From NCBI RefSeq assembly GCF_030269445.1, contig NZ_BSTJ01000006.1, positions 1-64,000 on the forward strand: a stretch of DNA of 64,000 nucleotides, read 5' to 3'. A program made the position numbers and the translations under genes. The notes beneath the pieces were generated by a model. That model did not search any database. It had not been told where the DNA came from and saw nothing but the letters and a program-made list of their open reading frames with translations. Position 1 is the first letter of the stretch. Each line of letters begins with the position of its first letter. The stretch is from Actinoallomurus iriomotensis. GTDB taxonomy: Bacteria; Actinomycetota; Actinomycetes; Streptosporangiales; Streptosporangiaceae. Shown piece after piece: positions 7,161 through 15,925 of the stretch.

Positions 7161-7364
7161 GTCAACTGCGAACAAAACTCCCTGCTCTACGTGGTACGCC
7201 GCACGACAGGCGGGGCCTGCCACACTCGGTCGCCCTCGGGTGCACCACGACCTACCTGCTACTACCGGACGATCGTCGACGAGACGTCGCTAGAGCACGT
7301 CCTGACCTTCACCGGTAGGGCCTGGCCCGCTTCCCGGAGGTTGGGACGACGGCGAAGAGGATGA
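7161..7364 (+). pseudogene. Phosphoribosyl-AMP cyclohydrolase (HisI)-like C-terminal fragment
   Basis: The frame reads VNCEQNSLLYVVRRTTGG, ACHTRSPSGAPRPTCYYR, TIVDETSLEHV. The pattern D/N-C-x..LL..V......ACHT......C-Y/F resembles the zinc-binding C-terminus of HisI. The upstream part (WRKGATSGDT) is absent and the frame runs on without homology. About 165 bp of this fragment recurs at 23548-23713 with few differences, so a segment was duplicated between two places in the window. Confidence 0.6.
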
Positions 7365-7376
7365 CCCGGCAGGGGA

Positions 7377-7564
7377 CTAGCGTCCGTTGTCCAATGTGGT
7401 GTCGGCGAGTCCGTCACCGTCGCCGATCCGGCTGACTCCACCCTGCACTCCCGGGATCTGGCTGCCCGGTGGGTAGTTGGTCAGGGCGGCCAGGTCGTCG
7501 GCCGTGACGCCGCGGCGCTGAGCACGCCGAGGACACCGCACACGCCGGAAAGGACCCGGCTCAT
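7377..7564 (-). pseudogene. Small secreted protein, frameshifted
   Basis: From ATG 7564 the frame gives a signal-peptide-like MSRVLSGVCGVLGVLSAAAS. After a one-base shift the adjacent frame continues VTADDLAALTNYPPGSQIPG and VQGGVSRIGDGDGLADTTL to the stop at 7377. Neither half makes sense alone, so I read a decayed or mis-sequenced gene for a short exported protein. No family recognised. Confidence 0.35.
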
Positions 7565-7753
7565 CGTGGCGGAGCTGAGCAGGCGAACCGCCTGATCGAT
7601 CCCGTCGCTCCACTGCCGGCTGCGCATACTCCGTGAGCGCCACGGGTAGACCGCCACCCGGACCGAGCCGATCAAAATGTCATCAGCCTCGCTCGGCTTA
7701 CAGCAGGCCTGGAGCTATTTCCGGCCGAAACCTCGCAGGCGCTACGGACCCCA

Positions 7754-8641
7754 TCAATCGAGGCTGCTTGCCGAAATACCTGCTGGGAGATTCGGGCGCC
7801 ATCCCTTCCATGGAGTTGCGTCCACGTTTTCGATGAACATCTGGGTGAACTCGGGGCGTGCCAGCGGAGCACCAGGTTTCATGTCGCCGAGGAAATGGAT
7901 AATCGCCGGTCGTTCGCTGTTGCGCTCCGAGTAGTGGTTCCATCTGTCAGGCAAACGTTTCCATCGATTTTGCAGCACTACGTTGAAGCCATATTGATCG
8001 TGCTGGTTCCAACGGTTTCGAATAAGAAGCCGGTGGCGATCTATCTGGCAGCGATGGAGTACACGTTCGCAAATCTCTTCCGACCGCCACTGTGCTAGAT
8101 CGATCACCATCACGCCGGAGTTGAAGTAGGGCGCGTCGCCATCGAGCCCGATCTCCTGCCAGTGGCTGATGGCATCTTTGATTACTGACACTAGATCACC
8201 GGCCGCGGCGACAGGGTTGCCGTCGAGCTGCTGATTCCACAGAGGAAAGAGATCCTCAAGAATTAGAGTGTCCGAGTCGACGTAGACAACACGGCTCACA
8301 GGGTCGGGATGGATTTTCGGCAAAAAGCACCGAAAATAATGAGGGTCCAATATCAGTGGATCGGGCTCCATCCCCCAACCCTGATAGCTGGCAGGATCCA
8401 TGGAAACCCAGTGCACGGCGATTTGATCGGCAATGCTCTCCAGCTTCTCCTGATCTCGCCTGGAGACATCCCTGTGCATAATCGTTAGCTCAAGTCGGGT
8501 GTTCGCGCTCCGGTGAGTTGCCATTGAATGGACCATGGCGGCGGTGTATGGCAGATAGTTCTCATCGGTTGCTGTGGCCACTCGTACGACTGGATTATTC
8601 GACCGTGTAGAGCTGTTCTTTGAATGTGTGCCGCTAGTCAC
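7754..8641 (-). CDS. Glycosyltransferase family 8
   Basis: A 295-residue LgtC/glycogenin-like retaining transferase. Visible motifs are the N-terminal VVRVATATDENYLPYTAAMVHSM, the metal-binding DxD as YVDSDTLI (Asp122-x-Asp124), an acceptor-side PYFNSGVMVIDL segment and the C-terminal HFLGDMKPG, which fits the family's conserved His/Lys region. I chose GTG 8641 because AAGGAGAG sits five bases upstream; the frame opens further at 8680. On the minus strand a TTGACA hexamer lies at 8688-8683. The gene is slightly AT-richer than the core genes and faces a sugar epimerase 560 bp away. Donor and acceptor cannot be deduced. Confidence 0.9.
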   Translation of the reverse strand: MTSGTHSKNSSTRSNNPVVRVATATDENYLPYTAAMVHSMATHRSANTRLELTIMHRDVSRRDQEKLESIADQIAVHWVSMDPASYQGWGMEPDPLILDPHYFRCFLPKIHPDPVSRVVYVDSDTLILEDLFPLWNQQLDGNPVAAAGDLVSVIKDAISHWQEIGLDGDAPYFNSGVMVIDLAQWRSEEICERVLHRCQIDRHRLLIRNRWNQHDQYGFNVVLQNRWKRLPDRWNHYSERNSERPAIIHFLGDMKPGAPLARPEFTQMFIENVDATPWKGWRPNLPAGISASSLD

Positions 8642-9207
8642 AAGCTCTCCTTGGACCTGAGAACACCGTACACTCGTCAAATTGTCAATATGTTACATCG
8701 CCGTAATTATGTTTGTCCAGCGAGCGTTCGGCGGGCCATTCCAAGCGTGAGATGCGGAGGCTGTATAAAGTACGGGTGGCGACCATGGTTACGGGCGCCC
8801 GTAATCCGGCCGCTGTTGCGTGGCGTGGCGTGGTCTGTGGAGATGTGTGAGCAGGCTGCGAGGATCGGAGTGCATGGTATAACCGTGGCGACGATCAATG
8901 TGATCTCCCAAGGGGCCGGCTGCGAGCCCGGAGAATGATCCGAGGGGGAGGCGGTACGCCAGTAGCGTGAAGGCAAGTTCTGTGTCCGGCGCGCCTAACG
9001 TCCCTGACTGTCTTGACGGCCCTTCCTCGATGTGTGTCTGTCCGGTCCGGAGTGAAGCCGACGACCTTTCCTCCTGGTGGCGCGGATATCCGGGTAAGAC
9101 CGGGGGATTTTCAGTGGCGTGGCTCCCGGTGAGGCGTCGCGGCCGGCTGGGCGGCTCGGCGACAGGCTGTTTTCTGTGCAGCCCCAAAGGGTACGAGGGG
9201 AATCGGA
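8642..9207. other. Intergenic region between divergent GT8 and epimerase genes
   Basis: No coding region with homology or a credible start. It holds a perfect 16-bp palindrome TTACGGGCGCCCGTAA at 8789-8804, about 150 bp from the GT8 start, which could be a regulator site. Promoters for both flanking genes should lie here, but I cannot place them with confidence. Confidence 0.45.
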
Positions 9208-10098
9208 ATGACTCGGGTACTCGTGACAGGTTCGGCTGGATTTATTGGTCGCCACGTAGTGGCGCGGCTACAGTCCGACGGTCTAGATGTGACTGGACTG
9301 GATCGTCGAACGGGCCATATCTCAGGCGACTTCATCCACAAGGACCTGCTCGACCTCCGGACGGACTTCCAGTTCCAGACCCAACTGAAGTCCTTTACTC
9401 ACGTGATTCATCTCGCCGCAGAGGCGTACGTACCCACGTCCGTTACCCACCCTGATCGATACGTGCAGAACAACGTGATCGGTACGACCAACCTTATCGA
9501 GGCATTAACGGTAGCGCCCCACCTGCGCCGATTCCTTCTGGTGTCCTCATGCGAGGTGTACGGCACGACGCCCGCACCGGTCGACGAGTCGGCATCTCCG
9601 CGTCCCGCGAGCCCCTACGCTGCGAGCAAGCTGAGTCAAGAGGCGTTCTGCCAAGCAGCCACCCAGTGTTACGGGCTGCCTCTGGTGACCGCGCGGCTCT
9701 TCAACAACTACGGCCCTGGCCAGCAGCCCGACCGCCTGATTCCGGCGCTGATTCGAGCCTGCAGCGGGGAAACCGACTTCTTTTTGACATCGGACGGCAG
9801 CCAGACTCGAGACTGGGTTTATGTCCAAGACACGGCCGACGCCTTGGCTCGCCTTTTGTTTGCGGATGACGTGCAGGGAGAGGTCTACAATGTGTGCGCC
9901 GAGAACGAGGTCTCTGTCGGTGACATATGTAAGCTAGTGTTCTCGCATGTGGATACGCCACCAAAGGTCGTACGAGCCTCGGCTGTTGAGGGTCATCTGC
10001 GCCGTTCAGCGGGGATCGGCGCGAAGCTGAGGAAAGCAACCGGATGGCGCCCCTCAGGTTCGCTGGACGGCTACCTGGAGGAGGCGTTCAAATCTTGA
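9208..10098 (+). CDS. NAD-dependent epimerase/dehydratase (extended SDR)
   Basis: A 296-residue enzyme of the GalE/RmlB type acting on nucleotide sugars. The NAD-binding TGSAGFIG spans residues 7-14. The catalytic triad region is VSSCEVYG (113-119) and YAASK (Tyr137, Lys141). RLFNNYGPGQQPDRLIPALI and GSQTRDWVYVQDTADAL are the usual substrate-side signatures. GAGGGG precedes the ATG by about 9 bases. Together with the divergent GT8 gene it suggests a small glycan-modification cassette. Which epimer or dehydration product forms cannot be told from sequence. Confidence 0.9.
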   Translation: MTRVLVTGSAGFIGRHVVARLQSDGLDVTGLDRRTGHISGDFIHKDLLDLRTDFQFQTQLKSFTHVIHLAAEAYVPTSVTHPDRYVQNNVIGTTNLIEALTVAPHLRRFLLVSSCEVYGTTPAPVDESASPRPASPYAASKLSQEAFCQAATQCYGLPLVTARLFNNYGPGQQPDRLIPALIRACSGETDFFLTSDGSQTRDWVYVQDTADALARLLFADDVQGEVYNVCAENEVSVGDICKLVFSHVDTPPKVVRASAVEGHLRRSAGIGAKLRKATGWRPSGSLDGYLEEAFKS

Positions 10099-10137
10099 GG
10101 CTCAGTCCCCTCGAGTCACGTCTTCAACGAGGACGGC

Positions 10138-10404
10138 GTGCTGCCCCACGTGTTCTTCTGGGACGTCACCCAGGAGACAGTCGCCTCCTTCCTCGGCGAC
10201 GAGGACGCACCGGACTGGCGGGCCACCGTGGCCTTCCTGGAGGAGCAGTTCGGCGCTGTCGAGCCGAAGGCACGAGAGGTCATGGTGACGTCGTTCCTGG
10301 ATTCCCTGCCTTTCGCGGGGCAGCCGGGAAGCGACCTGACCCGGTATCTCGGTCCCCGGCTCACCGGCAAACTGGCCGAGCTGCGCCCCGGCCTTACCTT
10401 CTGA
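10138..10404 (+). CDS. Hypothetical protein (possibly N-terminally truncated)
   Basis: An 88-residue acidic, Trp/Phe-rich protein: LPHVFFWDVTQETVASFLGD, WRATVAFLEEQFGAVEPKAR, EVMVTSFLDSLPFAGQPGSDL, RYLGPRLTGKLAELRPGLTF. GAGG lies six bases before GTG 10138. The same frame continues upstream (SSHVFNEDG) to the end of the epimerase gene, so the 5' end may have been lost when the upstream DNA arrived. I do not recognise a characterised family. Confidence 0.5.
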   Translation: MLPHVFFWDVTQETVASFLGDEDAPDWRATVAFLEEQFGAVEPKAREVMVTSFLDSLPFAGQPGSDLTRYLGPRLTGKLAELRPGLTF

Positions 10405-10435
10405 CGCCTCGACACGCGGCGTACGGAGAAGACAC

Positions 10436-11284
10436 CTACACGGCCATCTCGGGGGTACCGAACCTGGCCACGTAGTGCCAGATCCGCTTGAGGGCCTGCT
10501 CGTCATATCGGCCGGTGCGAGATGCGTCTCCGATGATTCGCGGATCGAGACGGCCGGCGTGAGCGAGCGATATGCCGAGGTCGACGAACTCCGGACCCCG
10601 GTACTCGGGGTGTCGGCGTAGTTCGGCCGTGGTCAGCGTGAAGCCGCCGTGCCACTCGACCGGGCAGGCCAACAGCTTGGCCGCGGTGGCCACCGGGGTG
10701 TCGCGGTAGCAGGGGTCGAGGACCAGGGCCTCGATGTCTCGGCGGAGGTCGACCGTACCGTGCACGTGGGCTTCGACGTAGTCGTCGAGCGGGTCCTTGT
10801 CGTCGGCCTCGGCCAGCGCGATCAGCGTCGACAGCTTCGACGCCACGCCGAAATGCTGAGGCTCGAACACGCTGTCCGGATAACAGAACGTGGTGCGGGC
10901 CAGAGTGTGGGCGGCCAGGCGCAGATGGGCCGAGCCGAAGCGCGGTGAGCCGCCGACCAGGCGACGGCGGAAATTCAGCGATCCGTACTTGGGTCGCTGT
11001 GTCGCGGGCCCGTCGTCATAGGCCCCGGCGAAGATCCGGCTCTCCCACCCCCAGCGGTCACCGCCAGGATGCGCAGTCAGACCGCCGTTGCTGGTTCCGG
11101 TCTCGAACTGCGACCGGTACACCGCGTCGCGGGCCATCCGCTCCAGGATCGGCACCCCGCCCACGAGCCGATCAGGGTGAAAGTGCAGCGTCACTCGCAA
11201 CGACGGGTCCGACGGTTCGCCGGTCGCCAGCGACGTCACATGGGCGATGGCCCGCCCCAGAGGGTGCATGGCGGCAGTATCCAT
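10436..11284 (-). CDS. DUF3626 domain-containing protein
   Basis: 282 residues from ATG 11284 (MDTAAMHPLGRAIAHVTSLA). Conserved blocks are LRVTLHFHPDR, YRSQFETGTSNGGLTA, GGDRWGWESRIFAGAYD, RPKYGSLNF, GSAHLRLAAHTLARTTFCYPDS, DDYVEAHVHGTVDL and CPVEWHGGFTL. They match the DUF3626 family, whose function is not established. The invariant His, Asp, Tyr and Lys residues and the TSNGGLT loop suggest an enzyme, possibly related to nucleotide-transfer toxins, but that is speculation. No strong ribosome-binding site is visible. A minus-strand hypothetical gene ends 190 bp upstream of its start. Confidence 0.75.
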   Translation of the reverse strand: MDTAAMHPLGRAIAHVTSLATGEPSDPSLRVTLHFHPDRLVGGVPILERMARDAVYRSQFETGTSNGGLTAHPGGDRWGWESRIFAGAYDDGPATQRPKYGSLNFRRRLVGGSPRFGSAHLRLAAHTLARTTFCYPDSVFEPQHFGVASKLSTLIALAEADDKDPLDDYVEAHVHGTVDLRRDIEALVLDPCYRDTPVATAAKLLACPVEWHGGFTLTTAELRRHPEYRGPEFVDLGISLAHAGRLDPRIIGDASRTGRYDEQALKRIWHYVARFGTPEMAV

Positions 11285-11474
11285 GGTCGCCACGAGGGCA
11301 GCGACACCAATTCTTTGGCGCGTACGCCCAAGTTTTTCACCGCGTACATGTACGCCCGTCTGGCCTCGCCGGCGGCGGGCGGCACGTACGAGGAGCTCCC
11401 GCCGTACATCGCGCTGTTCGCGTCGGGCGGCCGGCAGATGCTCTGCCGCCGGATTTGACCCGGAGCCGGCGCGG

Positions 11475-12443
11475 TCACCCCAGCGACTCGACGGTACGGC
11501 CGGGGCGCCAGCAGAGCTCCGTTGGCGCGCCGTCCTGCTCGAAGTCCTCGTCAAGTAGGCGCACCCAGCCGGGACGCCATTGCGCGTCGCGCCGGGCCAT
11601 CTCGGTGCGGAGCGCCGCCACCTGTGCGTCGGGCATGTAGGCGGGCTGCCACCATGCCGGTACGTGATCGTAGGCGCGTTCGACGGTCGTCGTGTCCGCG
11701 GTCGCCCGGATCCGCGCGTGCGTCCAGTGGCCCGTGCGGGGGTCGGCGCCTTCCTGCCGCCAGGCGTCCAGCACCTCCGACAGGTCCTTGTCGAGCCAGC
11801 CACCAGGGGAGATGAAGGTGAAGCCCGGCCTGTCATAGCCCACGTAGGCCACCGTGACGGTGCCGTCCGGACAACGGTCGCGTACCCATGCCACCGCCCG
11901 TTCCAGAGCCGGTCCGGCGTCGGGCTCAGGGCGGTCCAGGTCGGCCGACGCGCGCATCGCGGTGGTGATCAGGCCGCTGACCTGCGAGGGATCCAGGACG
12001 TGGACGCGCCGGTCCGCTGGTTCGCCGTGGCCGGCGGGAATGTCGGGGCGGATGGAGCCCGGTGTCACGCCGGTCCGGTCGGCGATGTCGAGGGCCGCCC
12101 GGACATCACAGCCCTCCTCGCTCAGGGCTTCAGCACCCAGCGGTGCCGCCAGCGCTTCGATGACCGACCGATCCACGGCCCGGGTACGCGCGGCGCTCAC
12201 GAGGTTCTCGAGCGCGGTGACCGCCTTGTCGTAGTCGTCCGCAAGATCCCAGTAAACGTTCTCGGTGGTGGAGTCGTTGTAGAAGACACCGTCCTCCATC
12301 CCGTCCGGGGTGGGCGCCTGGGACCAGGAGGACCCGTCCCACCAGTGGACGAACGTGAGCATCGGCGTCTCGTTCATCAGCCCGACGAGCCACTCCCACG
12401 GCAACCAGTCCGGTCCGCCGGCGAGCAGGTCGATGGGCGGCAC
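11475..12443 (-). CDS. Hypothetical protein with a probable 5' frameshift
   Basis: 322 residues from GTG 12443, starting PPIDLLAGGPDWLPWEWLVG. No family recognised. The same frame extends upstream through LCGCHNDSSQTRYQ, which looks like real protein (a Cys-x-Cys-His cluster), until a stop. The neighbouring frame carries a plausible start with VSLPHPEEIWAEVAAG (GTG near 12535, after GAGAGGAC). Joining the two needs one base removed near 12490. The true protein was therefore probably about 25-30 residues longer, with a metal-binding N-terminus. The C-terminal part has CPDGTVTVAYVGYDRPGFTF and a Trp-rich HVPAWWQPAYMP stretch. Confidence 0.5.
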   Translation of the reverse strand: MPPIDLLAGGPDWLPWEWLVGLMNETPMLTFVHWWDGSSWSQAPTPDGMEDGVFYNDSTTENVYWDLADDYDKAVTALENLVSAARTRAVDRSVIEALAAPLGAEALSEEGCDVRAALDIADRTGVTPGSIRPDIPAGHGEPADRRVHVLDPSQVSGLITTAMRASADLDRPEPDAGPALERAVAWVRDRCPDGTVTVAYVGYDRPGFTFISPGGWLDKDLSEVLDAWRQEGADPRTGHWTHARIRATADTTTVERAYDHVPAWWQPAYMPDAQVAALRTEMARRDAQWRPGWVRLLDEDFEQDGAPTELCWRPGRTVESLG

Positions 12444-12842
12444 CTGGTACCGCGTCTGGCTGCTGTCGTTGTGACAGCCGCACAGGACCGGCGGCGACCT
12501 CGGCCCAGATCTCCTCCGGATGGGGCAGGCTCACCTGCGAGTCCTCTCTACGTCGGTGATTCGCGTGATCTCCGACGCTCCCATGGCACACGCCTGGGCG
12601 TAGCCGGCCGTCAGTCGCGAAGCGGTAGAAGTGAAGAGAGCGAAACTGCGAGGCACATCGAGGGCGCGGATGTGTCGTTGACGGTCACCCCGGTGCGGTA
12701 ACCATCACCGGAAACCGCTCAATCCGTGGCCAACGGTTGCGCATTCAGTGCCAAGAAGGGCACTTTGCGGCCTGGACAAATGCAATGGCGACGGGCAACC
12801 TTATGGCGTCATCTCGCACATTCGCCACCAAAGGAGACTCGC

Positions 12843-13253
12843 GTGACGTTGGGCCGATCTGTTCTCACCCTCGCCGCTGCGGCGAGCCTGGCCGTGTCCG
12901 CGGCGCTGACCGCACCGGCCGCCTCGGCTGCTACCGCCGCATACCCGAGCAAATCGGTCGTCGTCCAGGATGGCTCCGGCAGCTGGGTCGGGGGCGTCCT
13001 GACCTTTTACGGCCGGTCGGTCGGATTCGACGGGGACATGCGCTCCATCGGCTGCAGAAGAGCGTGGCTCAGCGCTTACGATGCTGCTGGCGGATCGCTC
13101 GGCCCCAGGAGCAGCAGTACTCACTGCGACTCGATCGCCGAGGTTCCGACCACGCTTCCCGCCAACGTCGCCGGCGGCGCCGCATACGTCTGGGTCTGCC
13201 TTGACGACGCGACCGCCGTCCACACGGCCTGCGAGCGCCGCTACGCCAAGTAG
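12843..13253 (+). CDS. Small secreted protein of unknown function
   Basis: 136 residues from GTG 12843, with AAAGGAG 7-8 bases upstream. Residues 1-31 are a Sec signal peptide (LGRSVLTLAAAASLAVSAAL, cleavage after PAASA). The mature part (WVGGVLTFYGRSVGFDGDM, CRRAWLSAYDAAGGSL, AAYVWVCLDDATAVHTACER) has four Cys, probably in disulfides, and looks like a compact beta domain. No family recognised. Terminator hairpin 11 bp downstream. Confidence 0.7.
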   Translation: MTLGRSVLTLAAAASLAVSAALTAPAASAATAAYPSKSVVVQDGSGSWVGGVLTFYGRSVGFDGDMRSIGCRRAWLSAYDAAGGSLGPRSSSTHCDSIAEVPTTLPANVAGGAAYVWVCLDDATAVHTACERRYAK

Positions 13254-13263
13254 CCGATCACCG

Positions 13264-13299
13264 GCCGTTTCTCCACGACTGGAGCCGTGGGGAAACGGC
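13264..13299 (+). terminator. Hairpin terminator
   Basis: GCCGTTTC...GAAACGGC arms with an inner CCACG/CGTGG pairing, 10 bp after the stop of the secreted-protein gene. Confidence 0.7.
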
Positions 13300-13687
13300 G
13301 TCCATCGAAGCCGAGCGAGCGCCAGCCGCTCAGTCGAACGCTTTGAGGAATGGTCCGAGTACGGGTAGTGGGGCGGGCGTCTCACTTGACGGCTACGTCG
13401 TCGGGCCGCGATCGGAAGGCCGCTCCCCAAGGTGGTGTTCTCCACCACGCGGCGGAGGCCGCAGGCCTTCGAGGTGTCCTTTCGGGGCGGCGTCGACGTC
13501 GTTCGCCATGGAGCTTCCGTTCCGGTCCTTCGGCCGCCGTCGCGGTGTGCGTCACCGGTCGTGCGTGCGGGCGATCGTCAGAATAGTTGAGCGACAAGAT
13601 CCTCTAGCGTGTGGCGACAGTGGCCGTGCCGCTGGAGGATCGGCGGCTTCGGATCGCTCTCAGCAGGACTAGTGGAGAGGGAATGTG
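13300..13687. other. Intergenic stretch, nothing convincing
   Basis: Overlapping Arg/Pro-rich frames on both strands have no homology or ribosome-binding site. The promoter of the CDP-alcohol transferase gene should lie in the right part. Confidence 0.4.
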
Positions 13688-14455
13688 ATGGCGAGTGCTC
13701 CGGCGTTGGCCGAGTTGCGTGAGGTCTGCCAGCCGAACGCGAAGATGCGGAGCCGTAACGGGGAGCATTGGGCCGGCCGCTTGTACATGCGGAGAATCTC
13801 GCTGCGCGCCACCCGGCAACTCGTACGGACCCGCGTCACCCCCGATGCCCTGACCTGGTCGATGGTCGTGTGCGGAATCGCCTCCGGCTTCGCTCTGCTC
13901 ATCCCGAATCTGGCGGGGGCCCTGCTTGCGGCCCTGCTCTTTCAGCTCTTCCTGTTCTTCGACTGCGTAGACGGAGAAGTCGCCCGCTGGAAGGGGCAGA
14001 ACAGCGCGGCAGGGATCTACCTTGATCGGCTGGGCGCCTACCTGGCCGACGCGGCGCTCATGGTCGGGGCCGGTATCCGAGCAGCACACGGTTCTTCGGC
14101 CCTCTGGGTGTCCGCGGGTCTTACCGCAGCACTCGGAATCGTACTGCTGAAGGCCTCCACGGACCTCGTGGATGTCGCCCGCGCGCGCCGTGGATTGCCG
14201 GTCGCCGATGATGAGGCCGCCCGGCCACGCTCAGCAGGCATCGCGTCGGCTCGACGCCTGGCCTCGGCCTTCAAGATCCACCGAATCACCAACGGCATCG
14301 AGGCATCCATCGTCCTCCTGGCGGCTGCGGTGATCGACACGATCATCAACGGCCAAGGGGCGACTCACGTGGCGGTTCTGGCCATCGCGGTGATCACTTG
14401 GGTGATGGTCATCGCGCACCTGACCTCCATCTTGTCCTCCTCTCGCCTGCGCTGA
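13688..14455 (+). CDS. CDP-alcohol phosphatidyltransferase-like membrane protein, atypical active site
   Basis: 255 residues with about six membrane helices (for example GIASGFALLIPNLAGALLAA and VAVLAIAVITWVMVIAHLTS). The family motif D-x2-D-G-x2-A-R-x8-G-x3-D-x3-D is readable as DCVDGEVAR (Asp92, Asp95, Gly96, Ala99, Arg100), Gly109 and Asp113. The fourth Asp, expected at residue 117, is Ala (DRLGA). That Asp is thought to be the catalytic base, so activity is uncertain. The family makes phospholipids or phosphoinositol-type lipids by displacing CMP. GGAGAGGG precedes the ATG. No lipid gene lies beside it, so the substrate is unknown. Confidence 0.85.
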   Translation: MASAPALAELREVCQPNAKMRSRNGEHWAGRLYMRRISLRATRQLVRTRVTPDALTWSMVVCGIASGFALLIPNLAGALLAALLFQLFLFFDCVDGEVARWKGQNSAAGIYLDRLGAYLADAALMVGAGIRAAHGSSALWVSAGLTAALGIVLLKASTDLVDVARARRGLPVADDEAARPRSAGIASARRLASAFKIHRITNGIEASIVLLAAAVIDTIINGQGATHVAVLAIAVITWVMVIAHLTSILSSSRLR

Positions 14456-14609
14456 CCAGCACGGGAGAGCGCGGAGCCCAGCCGAAGACCATGCGGTGCC
14501 CGCGGGCCGTGTCCATGTATTCGCGGACCCGGTGGATCAGGCCGTCCCGGAGTTCGAAGACGAAGCGGTAGTCGTTGGCGTAGTGCCGCTCCTCGCGGCC
14601 GATCCACGC
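14409..14609 (-). pseudogene. SnoaL/NTF2-like protein, C-terminal remnant
   Basis: The minus-strand frame reads REERHYANDYRFVFELRDG, LIHRVREYMDTARGHRMVFG, typical of the last strands of SnoaL-like proteins (YxN-Y-x-F-V-F...DG-I..VREYMD). No start or N-terminal half exists; homology stops near 14609, where the plus-strand fragment below begins. The tail overlaps the end of the CDP-alcohol gene. Confidence 0.55.
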
Positions 14610-14882
14610 CGCCGGTTTCGCGCGACTGCCCCGTTCACCGTCGACCCTGAAGGAATCCTCAGGGCCGAGGCCGCGGCCCGTACGGTCGTCGAACGGCTTG
14701 TCCCCTGGGACGTCCCCGCCACCGACCGCGTCGTGTGGCGCGTCGGCGGCCCACTGGCCAAGCCGATGCGGGCCACCATGCCCTACCCGCGTGCCGAGGT
14801 GCTGCGCCGGCTCTTCTTCCAAGAGTGGCGCTCCTCGCCGGTGACCGCCACGGACGACCAGGCCGGTACTTACGAAACGTGA
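14610..14882 (+). pseudogene. Unidentified gene fragment, 3' end only
   Basis: Open frame FRATAPFTVDPEGILRAEAA, ARTVVERLVPWDVPATDRVV, KPMRATMPYPRAEVLRRLFF, ending at TGA 14882. It looks like real protein, but there is no start: the upstream DNA belongs to the oppositely oriented SnoaL remnant. I read a deletion or inversion junction near 14605. Family not recognised. Confidence 0.4.
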
Positions 14883-15030
14883 GGACGTCGCCTGTTCGCG
14901 GTCACAAGAATCGCCGCCGGATTCTAACTGGCATGACAGTGATTCGACGATGTCCGAGTTTGCATTATTTGTTGCGACTGGAATGTCGACCGTGCCTTTT
15001 TCGATCCGAGGCGACCGGAGGCAGGCGAAG

Positions 15031-15906
15031 ATGAGGCTGAGCAGCGGACTCGGTGGGTGCCTGGTCGCGGCCGGGCTGGCGGCGGGCGTGACGGCGACGC
15101 CCGCGTCGGCCGCCACGTGGACCCGGACCGCGCAGTACTACCGGTGGACCGGGACGAACGCCCTCGAGCGCGGTCAGGGCGTGGCGACGGACGGCACCTA
15201 CTTCTACTACGCGGGCCCCGGCGGGATGGTGAAGGCGACCATCTCCAATGACAGCGAGGTCGCCTCGAGGACGTTTCCGATCCCATCGTCGCTGAGCGGG
15301 ACGTACCACTCGGACCACATCGGTGACCTGGAGTACTACGCCGGGTACGTGATCGCACCGATCGAGGACGGGGACGACGGCTACCAGCATCCGCTGCTGG
15401 CGCTCTACAACGCGAGCGACCTGTCCTACACCGGGCGGTACGTGCAGCTTCCGCTCGACCAGATGCCGGGTGGGGTGCCGTGGGTCGCGGTCGACGCGAA
15501 CGCGGGTCTCGTCTACACCGCACCGTGGACCCAGGAGGCCGCAGAGGGTACGTACGAACTGGTCGTTTACCACCTGAGCGACCTGCTGGGCCTTCCGGCC
15601 GGCGCCACGCTTCCGGTGGCGAGCACCGTCACGCTGTCGCAGCCGCTGAGCAGCATCCAGGGTGCGGCCTCGTGGGAGGGCAGGCTCTACGCCTCGGTCG
15701 ACACCGACAACTCCGTCTACTCGATCGACCCGACGTCCGGCCAGGTCGCGTACGAGTTCCACCAGGACACCGAGACCGATGACGAGGTCGAGGGAATCGC
15801 CGCCTGGGACCTCGGCCCGACCGGCGGCCAGCTGCACATCGTCAACGTCGGATCAGGTCTGAAGCGGATCTTCCTGTACCTCCAGCACTACACGAAGACC
15901 GGCTGA
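15031..15906 (+). CDS. Secreted beta-propeller-like protein
   Basis: 291 residues from ATG 15031, with GGAGGC about 10 bases upstream. A Sec signal peptide covers residues 1-27 ([19 protein letters not shown], cleavage after PASA). The mature part consists of repeated short blade-like segments ([72 protein letters not shown]), as in YVTN/NHL-type propellers. A few acidic patches ([16 protein letters not shown]) could bind Ca2+. Extracellular role unknown. It faces the SEC-C remnant tail to tail. Confidence 0.7.
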   Translation: MRLSSGLGGCLVAAGLAAGVTATPASAATWTRTAQYYRWTGTNALERGQGVATDGTYFYYAGPGGMVKATISNDSEVASRTFPIPSSLSGTYHSDHIGDLEYYAGYVIAPIEDGDDGYQHPLLALYNASDLSYTGRYVQLPLDQMPGGVPWVAVDANAGLVYTAPWTQEAAEGTYELVVYHLSDLLGLPAGATLPVASTVTLSQPLSSIQGAASWEGRLYASVDTDNSVYSIDPTSGQVAYEFHQDTETDDEVEGIAAWDLGPTGGQLHIVNVGSGLKRIFLYLQHYTKTG

Positions 15907-15925
15907 CCTGACAGCAGGACCAAGA

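Noticed and set aside
10436-11836. Long 466-residue form of the DUF3626 protein
   Set aside because: The first ~180 residues are antisense to or out of frame with the neighbouring hypothetical gene. Homology starts at ATG 11284.
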